A program made the position numbers and the translations under genes. Under the pieces are notes generated by a model. The model did no database searches. It saw nothing but the letters and a program-made list of their open reading frames with translations, and had not been told where the DNA came from. Below, one piece after another: positions 11,533-24,081 of a stretch of DNA of 64,000 bases; within the stretch, counting starts at the first letter, position 1, and the number at the start of each line of letters is the position of its first letter. The stretch comes from Leuctra nigra (taxonomy: Eukaryota; Arthropoda; Insecta; Plecoptera; Leuctridae). The stretch is from NCBI GenBank assembly GCA_934045905.1, contig OW203764.1, positions 35,547,328 through 35,611,327 on the forward strand, read 5' to 3'.

Positions 11533-12603
11533 ATCTACACTCGTGTCAAAAGAACTACACACATCTTAGGATCTCAGGGCTATTTCCACTCTTATATTAA
11601 CTTCTTTTGCTGTCGAAGTTGTGTTCCCTCCACACGAATTCCACTGCCATGCAACAAAAAGATGTGCTCCTCCACTCGCAGTCATCCGCCAACAGCAGGT
11701 CATATTTAACCACCGCGTAGAATGTGATGAAATGCGCCCGAGGGTCGCGATCTTCGACCCCTCGTCTTGCGTGGGTCAACTCACGGCGATCAATTAGAGC
11801 GTCGAGAGCCGATGTTCTGGCGGAATTTGCATGCCATGTCGAGCCGACTTCACGTCAGACGCAGTTATCTGAACCCGATATATCGGCTTCAAAGTAGACT
11901 TGGGATATTCGCCCAGAGCGTCCCTCTCTCTCCCTCTCTCTCTCTCTCTTCCACGTCAACAACTATCAGAGCGCGAGGAGAAAAACAAAGAGATTCATAT
12001 GAGAAACAGGTGGAAAATTATATCGAGCGCGTTTACAACCTCGTTTATTTGCCCACTAGGAATGCACGCGCCAGTATGAATGAAAGATGCTCTCCGGCGG
12101 CTACATCGGATATTCCATCATGTAAGACAGTTTACACCCTCAATACACATTTCGTTCCTCGAAAACAGTCCATAGGAGTTGCAATGTATATGATCCGACT
12201 GCCTGCTGGGAAAACGCTCTGAGTAACGCGGTGAGAAGCGAACTTTTGTATCGCATGATGTGTGATAGTTGCTGCTCTGTAGAGCTTGGAAACAACTGTG
12301 AAGACACACCTAATCATTTGAAAGTGATCAAGGTGCGAAGCGTAATTCGTCAAAAATTTTACAAATATTTCAAAATATGCTTAAAATAATAATAACTCTT
12401 GAAGTGTTATTAATTAGCAATTAACAATGACCATTGCTAAAAATATGTATAATCTGATAAGTGTCTGACCAAATGACCATACAAAAGGTGTACTTAATCG
12501 GTCAATATTTGTTTAATAACTATACCTGTGACCACTCGTAAAATTTCAGTTGATGGATGTGACTTGGACAAAGCAGTGCAGGCCAAAACAAACAAAACAG
12601 ACG
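11533..12603. other. Unannotated sequence; one open frame, no domain
   Basis: A plus-strand frame runs to 12222, with its first ATG at 11812 (about 136 codons). Part of it translates the CT microsatellite as a serine/leucine/proline string. No domain or signal is recognised and it is probably non-coding. The rest is featureless. Confidence 0.35.
11921..11950 (+). repeat. CT microsatellite
   Basis: A run of CT dinucleotides with two ccct interruptions. Confidence 0.85.
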
Positions 12604-12910
12604 GAACAGGTTGGGTGAGTGGTTAACGCTCTGAACTTGTATTCCGGAGGCCCGGGTTCGATTCCCGCGGCCGTCCTTCCTGACTGGGGTTTTCGTGGTT
12701 TTCCCTCAGTCGACAGGCAAATGCAACTGTGAAGAACCCTTCGCTGGGAAGGTACCCTACTAATAGGCGACGATCGCCTCCTTCCCGCCTACCATCCTTA
12801 CCTACTCTTCACCATCATCTCCCAATCATCATCATAATCATTCATCCGTCGCCATTAGCCTCGATGCAGAACAGTGCGACGTTAAGCCCCAGACCAAAAA
12901 AAAATATATA
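12604..12910 (+). mobile_element. tRNA-derived SINE (best copy)
   Basis: The head has an A-box-like tgggtgagtggt at about 12612-12623 and a B-box ggttcgattcc at 12655-12665. The body has tccttcctgactggggtttt, then a cgtggttttccctcagtcga block and an aatcatcatcataatcattc stretch. The end has cagaacagtgcgacgttaa followed by a run of A (about 12896-12904). It is the most complete of four copies in the window and defines the family. Short frames inside it are not genes. Confidence 0.85.
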
Positions 12911-14871
12911 GAAATGTACCCTAGAAATGCTTACCGCTCACGCTCACACAAGGCTGATGACGAATTTACAACAAAAAATCCAGCTACATGAGAAAAAGTC
13001 TTTGTTTTTGAGCTCTACGTCACAATGCTGCACTTGTATGCCGCTCTCGATCAAAATACACGCCCTAATTCCAAAGCAACAAGTGCGAGAACTTGAAAAA
13101 CGCAACACAAACCGGAAAAAAGCGATTCGTCATACTTGGATTGACACCTCCATTTCTACATGAAATGTTTTCTCATTCAGGTCGAATTTCCCTCACGACA
13201 CAAATTGAATTATGAATTACGAAGTCATGATTGAAGAGCCTCCCGCTGCAGTTGACACTCTCTGTGGAAATCCCGCACTACATCTCTTCAAACACGATCG
13301 CTACACAACACTCACAGAGTGGATTGGTAACTTGTTCGATGATATCAACTTTTCAATTATTCAACATGAAATTATTACAATTGGTGGCATAGAGGGTATA
13401 ATCCACTTGGATATAAACTTGTAAAAATACTGCCAAGCTTTTCACATCTATATCTGAAGCAAACATTGAAAGAAATATACAAGTATTTATTCCAGTTTTA
13501 TTTCACTTTAGATAATTCAATGTCGCAGATCTGAGTAGGTTTCCAAGCTCACGTTTATGCTATTGCTCATGCCGCAAGCCACTATAAATGGAGCGTTACT
13601 AAGATGCCTTCTCCGTTTTTGTTTTAGTTTGTTTTTCATCGACACTGTCCAGTTCACACCGATCTAACTATCGATTTGAAATTTTGCCCACATAAAGATA
13701 GATTCAAATAATTTTTCCCCCAAAAAACTACAGACTGCGCGGCTAAGAATGAAAACGTTCTATATACACATAAAAATCATATGTAGATTGAACGTTGTTT
13801 TGTGTGTGTGTTGATAAACCTTGTGGGTTGACAGAGCCCTAAGTTGGGAGAGGTCCCCGCTAGTTTGAAGCAAAATGTGTGCAAAATGTTTGATCGATTG
13901 GTTGTCGCATGGGCATTGCCATCATAACATAACTGAAACCAACAAAACGGAGAAAATGTCGTATAAAGAGTAACATTGTAACGCTCACTGCTCGCTTAAT
14001 TAACATCTGTTAAAATTAAAAGTATCGTGGCTTCTCTCCATGATTAATCAATAAAGACAGACGTGCATTATTACATATCTATTCAAATACATTCCACTTC
14101 TTGGTAACAGCTATTGAGAGCAGAGTTTACGCACGTTTAGATTCTTCTGTTACATAGTGTTACTTAATCACACTTAAATTATCAACTGTGAATAACTTTG
14201 CTCTGCCTTTAAAGAGGTTAGAGCCATTGACTTGTATAGTTAGTGATGAATGGTTGGTGACGAATTCTCTCTTTCTCTAGCGACAGCGAACGCATGAATA
14301 AATCTTGTTTAATACTGCCAATTTGCACGCTATTTAACTCGTTTCAGGAGAATTTTGCACCGGAGAGACCTTTGAAGGTAGAGACATTTAGCCTGGATAA
14401 TGGTTCAATAATGTTTCACGTTATCGTTCAATTTAGAAAACTGAGTGACGTGTAATACATGTCTTGAGGGCTGGCCAGATCGATGTGGGCCTGCGTGCAG
14501 GAAACAGGGGGATGGTTTGGGTCTTCCGAGGAGGATGACGGCAAGTCGGAGAAACTTTCGGGGGGGAAATTAAGGGATGGACGGGAGTTATCGCAAGAAC
14601 TTGTAGTTGTAAACAAACCCATTAATATTAATGTGATAGAAGGCTGCATTATCTTCGCGTTCAGATTTGTGATGTCGTTTAGAAGACTGGGTTGCCAATT
14701 TGTTCGTGTTGCGTTTTAATAGATCATGATGTGAAACGAGTTGATGAATTAGTGTTAAATGATACTTGGAAAACGATCAGTGTAAAGCGTTGATGAGCGA
14801 GCACCGATACGTGATTTCATCGTCACCTTGATATGCCTTGATATGAGAGAGAAATAACCCAGGGGCTGGAT
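12911..14871. other. Unannotated sequence
   Basis: Only short frames without recognisable domains, for example 70 codons at 13212-13424 plus. The segment at 14781-14811 (tgtaaagcgttgatgagcga and onward) is a roughly 30-bp direct match to 23443-23474, so part of a dispersed repeat is present. Confidence 0.4.
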
Positions 14872-14999
14872 TCACAAAGAAGTATTATATCCTAATACGT
14901 TTTATCTTTGGTATTATCTTTCATTTAACATGGTGTTCTTGGTATTAAATCAAAAGATAATACGTATTAGCAGATAATACTTTTCGTGAATCCAGCCCC
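14872..14999. mobile_element. 128-bp palindromic MITE
   Basis: The terminal inverted repeats are ggggctggattcac at the left and gtgaatccagcccc at the right. Complementarity continues inward (agtatta…, taatacgt…) to a small centre. It has no coding capacity. Target duplication is not clear beyond one or two bases, so the superfamily is undetermined. Confidence 0.75.
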
Positions 15000-15510
15000 A
15001 GATGCGGAGATGCAGTGAACAAAATATGTTCAGTGGCCAAGGTAAATAGATGACATGTATCTGTCCAAATCATCTATTTCTAAAATGAATTGACGTTCTT
15101 AACCGATTTGGCTGAACTTTTATATTACATTGTAAAATGTTGATCTTGACGGACATGCAAAATTTCAATGATTTGGGAACAATTAAAATTTTTAACGAAC
15201 GATAAGATTCTTTTTAAATTTTAACTAATCACTAATCAGAGGATTTGGCTAACGTAATGATATAAAAGGTCTTAATGACTTTACAAAATGTCTACTGGTT
15301 CGGATCATTTTGGCGTTTCAACTAATCAGACGCATTTTTTTTACAAATATTATCCAATCGGAGGATTTTCTTAAATGTTCGATCTACACGTGACCAAAAA
15401 ACTTCAGATCGATCGAAGAAAAATGTGACCGTCTTCGGAAGTCACCGACAAAAAAGGGTCCGTGACAAAAGAGTCGGAGGAGTCGCTCAATACGCTCGCT
15501 CAATAAATAA
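15000..15510 (+). repeat. Degenerate dispersed repeat
   Basis: The text aaccgatttggctgaacttt near 15100 and the end cgctcaatacgctcgctcaa (about 15484) resemble the region ending at about 24081. Both look like decayed ends of the same class of arthropod dispersed repeat. There is no coding frame. Confidence 0.45.
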
Positions 15511-16696
15511 GTATATTTACCAAGAAAAATAGAAAAGATCAAATCATAAGAGATGGTGAAGTGACAATAGAAATATGGTACAAGAAGAGATGGAGAAACA
15601 GTAGGAAGAGGATGTGGAGAGAGCAGAATATATCTACAACCTCCTTGGGAGAGAGTTGGTTAAAATGGATGAGAAAACGGAGGATATGAAGCGCAAATCC
15701 GGCAACCAGGCGTTGATTCAGTGTGCCATTGACATTTGTTTCAAACTCATTACCCACAACAATTTAGATTGAATATACAATATTGTCCAAACATTATTAG
15801 AAAAAGTTGACAATGAATTTGCATGACATTTCAAGGTTTCGCTTCACCATCGTCTGTAATATCGATTGACAATGCCAACAGTTAATTAGGACTTTAGGTT
15901 GAATACTACCAATTGATTTCGGCAACTTTATCGGGAGATTGGCAAACTTGAGTTGACCACAAAGTTTTTGCAGTTTGAAATGTTACCTCGTATAGCAAAT
16001 GCAGGTACATATTATGTGGATAAGGGTGGGGTGTCCAGAGAAAGTAGATCGTGTTTTCCTGTGGGAACATCTACACAATTATTATAGAGTTTTCTCGCAG
16101 AGAACCATAAATTATTTCCTGCTGGCCTTTACCAAATTTGTTTGTTTTGAAAATCCCCTTTAACACCAGCCACGCCTTTATGGTAATCATGAAGCGACTC
16201 GTTTCAAAATATTATTACTTGTTGAACAATTCCAGCCTCTGTAACAATATATTCTGTTGTTGCTGTTGGGCTTTGAATCGGAAACTTTTAGGCGAATTCG
16301 CGTGTACTCTTTTGCCTTCCGTTGTTGACATTTTGACTTGTACAATACGACTCCATTGCCGCTGCCATACTGGTTGAGCTGACCACCGACGGCGGTTATA
16401 CAAAACTTTACAACCCATCGATGGCTCCAGTAGATGAGAACCGAGCGAGAATATTTATCTTTCAAATCCACTGAAATTCGTCATTGAAGTTAGATCTTGC
16501 AGAGATCAAGAAGTCTCGAATACTCAATTCCATCTCGGAATTGATGAAATGCATCACTTATTCATCTCGATCTCCCGAGATTTGAATTAATATATGATAT
16601 TTTATTCCAAGGCACGAGAGAAATAGAATACATTAAATTATTTCTAATCATTTGAGTCTAGTAGAAGGTAAAATAATATAACCTCAGGTTCGATTT
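15511..16696. other. Unannotated sequence
   Basis: No supportable gene. Small hairpins exist, for example tcaattcc/ggaattga near 16523-16543, without further context. Confidence 0.4.
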
Positions 16697-16722
16697 GGGG
16701 GTGGGGGGGGGGGGGGGAGGGG
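16697..16722 (+). repeat. G-rich tract
   Basis: Near-continuous G with one T and one A interruption, in otherwise AT-rich DNA. Confidence 0.8.
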
Positions 16723-16779
16723 TCACAACAACACGCGGGTCCGATTTAAGTCAGTTTAAATGCATGCGACAGAAAACTA

Positions 16780-16838
16780 TAGAGCGGCCATTTTGTCATT
16801 ACTTGATATTTCATACAAAGCACGAAATGGCCGCTCTA
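16780..16838. repeat. 14-bp perfect inverted repeat (hairpin)
   Basis: The arms tagagcggccattt (16780-16793) and aaatggccgctcta (16825-16838) are exact reverse complements around a 31-nt loop. The GCCAT core resembles a YY1/PHO half site in both arms. The stem is too short for a confident microRNA precursor. Confidence 0.6.
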
Positions 16839-18419
16839 CGGTTATTCTTTGTCCTTTTGTCATCCAATGTTGAGCGCACTCTTTTGTTGTGTAATAAAAA
16901 CATTTGCGACATTAATTTCATGCTCGTTGAAAAGATTGATATTAATTAATTTCTGGTTGTACATTCACAATGTAGAAGGCAAGTGAGAATGTGATACGCA
17001 GTGTGGGATTGTGAAAAGTAAAGATAGTTTTTAGCTAAAACTCGTTCTCATACCGTAGTTATAACGCAATCTATTGTATAATTTGTTTATCAATTGAATA
17101 TTAACTTCAGATAAATGTATAGAATAATTAAATGCGGTAATACAAATCTAGAACATAATTCTCTTTTTATTACTAAAAACATTTTTTCCGACGCAATACT
17201 CGAAATTTTAACTACAAAAATATTCTGTGTTATTTTACTTTTTAATGATAAAGTTAACGCCATTGAAAAACTGGCCCTAAGATATTTTACTTAGGTAAGA
17301 AAGTGTGCAAAACATTTTTTTCGTACGATAATAATACAAAAGTTAATTTTTAAAAATTGTCGTAGACATCGTCGTTATCAAGTCCTTATAAATCATCAAT
17401 ATATGTCACATTTGGCCGCTTAATCAACCCAGTTTTCTCTCCCTTCGTAAACGCTGTTTTACTTCTTTTACAACAAAATCAACTTCTGACACAAGAAAAT
17501 GTCGGGATACTATCATCCAATGTCCAATATCACTTTTCAAATCGTCTCGAACGTACGTTTAAGATATGAGTGCATGAAGAAAAAGTTAGCAAACAGTCAT
17601 TTGATGAATGTAGACGGTGCACTCGAAGTCGGCGTACAAAACACATTGTTGAGTATTGGAAAGGAGAGATACAATTTGTTAGAAAGCATCGACGAATTTA
17701 TTGCAACAAGTATGTATCAATATGAAGTGCTCGAGAGAGATTGAAAAGTTTGACGATATTTCATCGTGGAGTACTCACCAATTACTCGGAGTAGGTATTG
17801 GACAATGGCGACCGAAGCTCCTAGAAAAGAAGAAAACAGTAATGTAACCGAGTTTTAGATGGCGACATGAGTAAAAACATTGAGCAATTGAATGCTGAAA
17901 TATATATATTGAAACACCAGAACATCCTGAGTGATATTTTATCGACTCCAAAAAAAAATCATAATCGTATACTCATCATTAATTCACAGCAAAACTTTGA
18001 CACAAGAGTTTATTGATTTCTGAACAATGAACCAAAGGGTGATTAAATATTGATCGAAAGATTTACATCACGTCCGCATTCATTTTCACCGTGACGTACA
18101 TCTTGCGTTCACGTTGAATATTTATGTAATTAAGCAGCACGTAAGCACATTATTAATTTCATTATCCTATATTATATTAAACTTGACTATTTACAACGAT
18201 CTCGCACTATCGTGTTAATTTTCTTGCAAAGCACGTTGTTAATTAAACAATAACACCGACATGCAGTAACTATTTAACGGCGTGTTACAACTTATGAACA
18301 ACGCTATGACTCTTGACAATGAAGACATGAGGTGACTAGCTCTGAGTGGCAATTATACATATTTTATTTTATTATTCTTGAGGCATTAATATATGAACAT
18401 CATTTGTCATAATCTTGTA
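16839..18419. other. Unannotated AT-rich sequence
   Basis: An 81-codon frame at 17499-17744 plus has no recognised domain. No repeats of note. Confidence 0.4.
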
Positions 18420-18630
18420 TTTAACGTCGCACTGTTCTGCAGCTAGGCTAACGGCGGACGGATGATTAAGCTGATGAAGAATGGCAAGGATGTACGGTGG
18501 GAAGAAGACGGTCGTGGCCGATTGGTACGGAACTCCCGAGCAATGCCTCTAGACTAAGGGAAACCAAGAAAACTGGCAGCAAAGACGGCGCCCCAAAAAG
18601 CCAAGTGCAAGTTGGAAATAAAACCTGAAC
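18420..18630 (-). mobile_element. tRNA-derived SINE, truncated, reverse orientation
   Basis: It begins with ttaacgtcgcactgttctgc, the reverse complement of the 3' end of the SINE at 12604, and continues with related body sequence (ctaagggaaaccaagaaaac corresponds to the ccctcag block). No B-box is retained, so the tRNA-like head is missing or decayed. Confidence 0.65.
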
Positions 18631-18767
18631 TGAACTGAGCTTCTATTAATAAAGCTTAATTTCTTCAATCACAAGAATCCGATCTGAACATAAAACTTTC
18701 ACATTGCGGTGTCATCATTTCACTATACTTAAAATACGAAAGCACAGTGAAATGAAAACTACGTTTT

Positions 18768-19283
18768 TTACTCCTTTAAAACTTCCCTGTCCTTTTCGTT
18801 GGCTTGGAAATTGTTCGCCGACTTGGAAACGAATATGTGACAAAATATGAAGTAAGCGAGGTGAATAATAATAGCGTATTTATGAGCGATGATATAGTAT
18901 TCACAGTGGCGTCGGAAATACGACACACAAACAGATATGTGTTTCATTACATTAGAGATATTCATGTTACCTTGAATTACTTCATTAGAGCAGTGAGTAG
19001 ACAACACGCACAAATAAATGCCCTTTCCAACTTTGTCCATTCCCACCCATACGTGTAGTGCAGTTTGACATTCTAAGCAAGAAAAAGTGAAATTTTTATG
19101 AAGGTACTTATAATCGGCAACAGAAGAATTGTTGGTACTGTTCGAAAACCCTAATACTAACATTAGAAAGAAGTGTGTTTGCAGTTTTAAAGAGGATGTT
19201 ATCATTTGAGAGTATTTAAGGACTGATATTCGAAGCTGCACATTACTTGGTGCATGACTGTAACAATGTTTGCCAAGTTTCAT
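18768..19283 (-). CDS. Unrecognised 171-codon open frame
   Basis: This is the longest non-repetitive open frame in the window. It runs on the minus strand from an ATG at 19283 (protein begins MKLGKHCYSH) to a stop at 18768. The frame is open nine codons further upstream, but only from a TTG. The product would be rich in Cys, His and aromatic residues, with moderately hydrophobic stretches, for example a FFLMLVLGF segment near residue 40. It has no domain, zinc-finger spacing or signal peptide that I recognise. No promoter, splice context or neighbouring gene supports it. A frame of this length is expected about once by chance in 64 kb of AT-rich sequence read six ways, so it is most likely non-coding. 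Confidence 0.12.
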   Translation of the reverse strand: MKLGKHCYSHAPSNVQLRISVLKYSQMITSSLKLQTHFFLMLVLGFSNSTNNSSVADYKYLHKNFTFSCLECQTALHVWVGMDKVGKGIYLCVLSTHCSNEVIQGNMNISNVMKHISVCVSYFRRHCEYYIIAHKYAIIIHLAYFIFCHIFVSKSANNFQANEKDREVLKE

Positions 19284-19310
19284 ATTGCGGCAAATGAAAT
19301 ATAATATCAA

Positions 19311-22300
19311 GATATAATACAGAAAATAGGAGAATGTTCAGAAACTATAACAAGCTTACAAAGCGATTGAACAACTTTCTGTCAACTTTTTTTAAGCCGT
19401 TGACAATGTTTTCCAATAAAACTCCCCTCGCGCTCATCACTTTAATCAAAGTATCTTCACAGACATTTGACTACAAATCGACGCTTCCAGGGTCCTTATA
19501 GCGTCCCGACGTCGGGGCAAGACGCCGGCAAGAGATCACTAACAAAGAGCTTTTGATGTTTGGCCGGGGTAATGCGTCAAATTCACACTAGTGAGAACAC
19601 GAGAAAGACAAAGCTCAAAGCGATCCTCTGTCCATGGTTTTGTCAGTGAAACAATGTTGCAGCAGCGCGATGGCATGAAGTGACTCGTTTGCGCTGTATT
19701 ACACTGATGAAGAGGTATTGCATAACTGCATTCATTAACAGACACTCCAGTTCTAATTGCAATGCAACGATTATTTCACAGCGATCATCCTGATAACCCA
19801 GTTGTAAATGCAATTATAATTGCTGTGGAGTTTTTATTTTATGTATATTTTAATCAAAGGTATAGATCGAGAAGATTCTTTATATATACGTTTTTATTAA
19901 AGAGTATATTTATTTCGAATGTACTTATTTACACGCTCGAAATGTACTTCATGAAAACTAATGAATAAAATTATTTACCCAATAAGGAGAAGATTACACT
20001 AATTTGATTTGAATGAAAGTTTATAAAAATGTAAAAAGTGTAATGTCTATTGTCAACTTGCTTGCTTTCCATCTGCGTCTCTTTCTACACACCTTGTCTT
20101 AATGAATGGTCGATGATAATAATGTAACTGACGTCGATGTGACTTGACTCGCCGTCTTCGCCAACTGCGGGAAATTGGCAACTGAAAGCGGCGGATGTTC
20201 CCCGTCAATATCGACGGTTTCTTTTCTACTCCTCGTTTCAATATTGACAATCAGACAGTTCCATGACTTATATAAAAGTTAACTTTGGATAGCTTACCTC
20301 GACACTCTTTCATTGGTAAAATCTTCAAGACTTAACAAAGAGGAAATCATGATTTGAAAGAAGAGACTTCGGGTGAGTACTTCTATTCCAAGATAGATTT
20401 TCATTCAGGTTTTGTTGGTTTGTTGAATACTATTTTCCGTCAAATTAGTTTAATGTTAAATAAAAAATTTGGTGTATACACATTATGGATACACAGATCA
20501 CATTAGAATCAATAATCATACAGATAAAATAATATCAAAATCACAAATAATCAATAATAACGACAATATCGACAAAATAGATGAGTTACCTGAATTCTGA
20601 GATATTCACAGAGTTCAACTATCTTATAGTTTAGCATTGAAAAGGAACACCTTTCTTTTCCGCTTCAATTAAAATAATGTTCACAAGGTGAGAATGTTAC
20701 CAAAAACTAAAACGAGGTGCCGTGCCCGTGAAGAAAATGTATCCAAGCTGACTAAGTAAGTAAAAAGATTATTCATAATATATATTGGTACTCATTTTCT
20801 GGATTTCGCATAAGAACAATACAACCATATTGTTCAAACATAAATCATTATCTGCTAAAATTAATTGTGTATTCTCATGTGGCAATATCACTAAAATTAT
20901 TTCAGCATTAATTAATTATATCCACAAAACTTTGCGAATATTTCAGGTCGATGCTTTCATCGAAATCATCTGACCCCCTTAAAAATATTCTCCTTTTCGT
21001 ATATTAAATTAAGTAATATGAGCGAATACAAGTTCAGTACCCAGCAGATGTGTGAATTAACTTATAATTCTACTTGATGAAACCATTGAAGCAGCCCCTT
21101 TGTTGCCATTTAATTGTTTCTCATTTTGATTGATTGATTTCTGACCTGCCAGAACTTGTATCAACAATACTTTAATATACTCAACCATTATATTAATGAT
21201 TTTTGTCACCAAAAAATACGTGAAATTAACGAAAGTATAAAAGATCATTTCGACCACCTTTTACTGTGGAATGTATTGTAATCAATGTAGGTAGGTACTA
21301 TCAATGTAGTATACTTGTAATATAATCGAAACCATACCTACACTGAAATTAACAGCGAGAGATCAGAACAGGATATTAATCAAAATATGGTAAAAACTGT
21401 TCATACAAATAATTACGTCAAATCTCAATCAAGCCCCGTTAAAATTCTCTAACAACAACAACAAATAAATTAATAATATTATGCAGAGTAAAGAAGATGA
21501 AATTGTGAAACATTTCCAGTCATCAAGGAAAAAACCAAACTTCAAGGATGTTTTTTTTAAATAACCGACAGCAAATTTTTACTTTTCTCGACGCACGCTG
21601 GAAGTTTCCTGTTCTGAGAGTGGTTGGTTTCTTCACAGCCTCGCATCAAGAGAATCAGCAAATATTTGGACAAACGAAAGAAAGATATTTTACTCTGACT
21701 ATCAAGTCCCTTTTCGAAAGCATTTAATATAAAATCTCAAAAGGGTAAACGAAAAAACCTTTGGTTTCTTCACACAAACTAAGCCTTTCAAAATTAATAT
21801 TAAAGAACAAATATAATGCAGTCTCAATATTTTTCTATGGTGCAAACAATGTATACATCCTACAAATCAATTCATAAAAATAAATGTATATCCCCAATTT
21901 TGTTTAAAAATACATAATAAAATTACAGAGTCTATAGAATGTTGTGTTATATTAAAAAAAAAAAAAAGTTCGTAAATTCATCAAAAAATAGCTGGCCCAC
22001 AAGACGAAAGCCCAGTGAAGCAAAACAACAGTAAGAAGAATAAGACTTAAGAGTAGAAAAATAAGAAGAATAAGAGTAGGTGTGAACTTCAAAACTGAGA
22101 GGTTTATCCAATTGTGTTTTGGGAATCGCCGTTGAAAGTTGATTGCAATGGAACATTGCACGTTATGGCAAGCTGGTACAGAGAAGCTGCATACTGGTTG
22201 CTATGGTAACAGACAATCTTGTTCATTTGCTTGGGGATAGGCACATTCTCAATAGTTTCATTAATCTATTTTAAATACAGTTGTGAAAGAAATATAATAG

Positions 22301-22406
22301 AAGAAAGTAGTATCAAATAAAATAAGGATATAATATCAAGGAAGATAATGATTAATTATTATTTATTTACTGAAAGAGCACAGTTAGGTTTTGGTCCGCT
22401 GTGACG
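19311..22406. other. Unannotated AT-rich sequence
   Basis: Only short frames, several of them hydrophobic strings from AT-rich sequence. A poly-A run lies at about 21955-21967. No gene, RNA or element is supported. Confidence 0.4.
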
Positions 22407-22457
22407 TGACGTCATATGAGATCGGCATATTAGATGTTGGCGAATGAGATGACGTCA
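22407..22457. promoter_or_regulatory. Paired CRE palindromes
   Basis: TGACGTCA occurs at 22407-22414 and again at 22450-22457, 43 bp start to start, both followed by t. It is the full ATF/CREB consensus. No transcription unit is recognised nearby. Confidence 0.4.
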
Positions 22458-23442
22458 TGCAGAAGTAGGTATACATAATCCCAATTAGCAGCGCCAAGGG
22501 GTGACAGGGGACCCTGGCTGGGCTGGGATCTCTTGTGACGGTATAGCTGCGCATAGATTACCGCCGGTAAGTAACTTGTTAGGAGATGCGCCCGGAGGTT
22601 AATGGTGTGGCTAAGCGATGTGTCAAGTACTTGCAAATTGCGTCAGAAATACGCCACTCAAAGATGGATTTACCTGAAGGATCAAGAAAAAGTTCGGTGA
22701 CAAATACACACAATTTTGTTTAAAAAATTTATCATTTAACGAGTCTTCAAACCAATGGTTATGAGGAGCAGTAGAGTTATCCAATTTGATGTCAATGTCA
22801 AAAAGATGTGTTGCCTACACAAGTGATTAAAACATTACATTTTTTAACTTATCAGAAAACATTACTCTTTAAGGCGATTCGAGCGATACCACGTGACTAC
22901 TTGAAATATAAAACACGATATTGGCCAAACCACTGCACTCAAAGAGGTGAGAGGGTATTTTCTTCATTTAATAAGTGATTTTGCGACTCACAAACCCCTT
23001 TTCACTTCAGCATTTTTCGTTCACCCGCCAAGAAGTAATATTTAAATTCAAAATCCGCTATTCAAAATCCGGTTTGCCAATATAGTCACCAATATAGTCA
23101 TTCCCGAAGCCAAAAACCGACTTCGAAACTCAAATATTAACCTAAAATTTCAATCCCTGTTCGGCTGGGACCGCACTGTGAGCAACCTGGGGCAGAAGGG
23201 TAAATTCATGACGTCACAATGCAAAACTCAGCGGCAAACCTGAGCGGCCAGTCGAATACGCCATAGCCATCGACATAGTCCAAAGTTGGTCCCACCCGCC
23301 CTAAGTACACAAGCTGTGTTAATTTGTTGCAGCTAGTTTTCAATAGCTCGGAGAAGTTTAGTACTAGAAGATATTTTGTACTATACCAGTTGGTAATTAC
23401 TTACCTAATAATGATGTTAATAATAACTATGAACACGCTATG
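22458..23442. other. Unannotated sequence
   Basis: GC-richer at about 22480-22620, with no domain-bearing frame. Another CRE palindrome (TGACGTCA) lies at 23209-23216. Confidence 0.4.
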
Positions 23443-24081
23443 TGTAACGCGTTTATGAGCGAGCACGGATACGCGCAACACCTCGAACCGACATTCTGTC
23501 AATCGAAAATGTCATTAAAAGCCAATTCTTGAATTTGTCACAGGCTTGTATGAAAAACTCCAAAAACCCATAAAATATTGGTCCCAATATCAAACTGTTC
23601 CTCGTTAATTTTCAAATACCATCAGGATCTCGTTCAAAAAATATACCTGGAATCACTCTTATGATATAAGTGTGTGTACACAATTTCAGACCTTGGAACT
23701 GAAGCGTCGAAGTTGCCGTGATCAAACATTTTAAAATTTCTTCCAGAAATTTGACAGCCAACACGCAAAACGGTCGTAGAATGTCAATAACTTTTGGAAT
23801 TAAACACAGATTAGTCTGAAAATTGTCAAAAATACAAATAATGTTAGTCCCAATGACTTACTATCTATCTTTAATATTCAGAAAATCACAAAAATCGCAG
23901 GAGCTCGTTCAAAAACTATACCTTGGACCGTTCATATGAAATTAGTGTGTATACAAAATTTCAGACCAATCGGTTGAACGGTTTAGCCTAGGCATAGCCT
24001 ACAAAAACACAAAAAAAACAACATACAGATAAAGTGCCATAAGAGTCCCGTGGTGACGCTCGCTACGCTCGCTCAATTAGC
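23443..24081 (+). repeat. Dispersed repeat with internal duplication
   Basis: Two related blocks, about 23575-23725 and 23843-24000, share the order: tcccaatatcaaa-like text, gctcgttcaaaaactatacc, a gtgtgtatacaaaatttcag block. The second block continues into ccaatcggttgaacggttta, a motif very common near the ends of arthropod dispersed repeats, and the region closes with cgctcgctacgctcgctcaa. The head, 23443-23474, matches 14781-14811. No coding frame survives. Confidence 0.55.

Noticed and set aside
12729..12911. 60-codon frame rich in Pro/His/Ile
   Set aside because: It is the translated SINE body and its atcatcat stretch.
17808..17828. tRNA-Arg type primer-binding site (aatggcgaccgaag)
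   Set aside because: Only about nine bases match and there is no LTR context.
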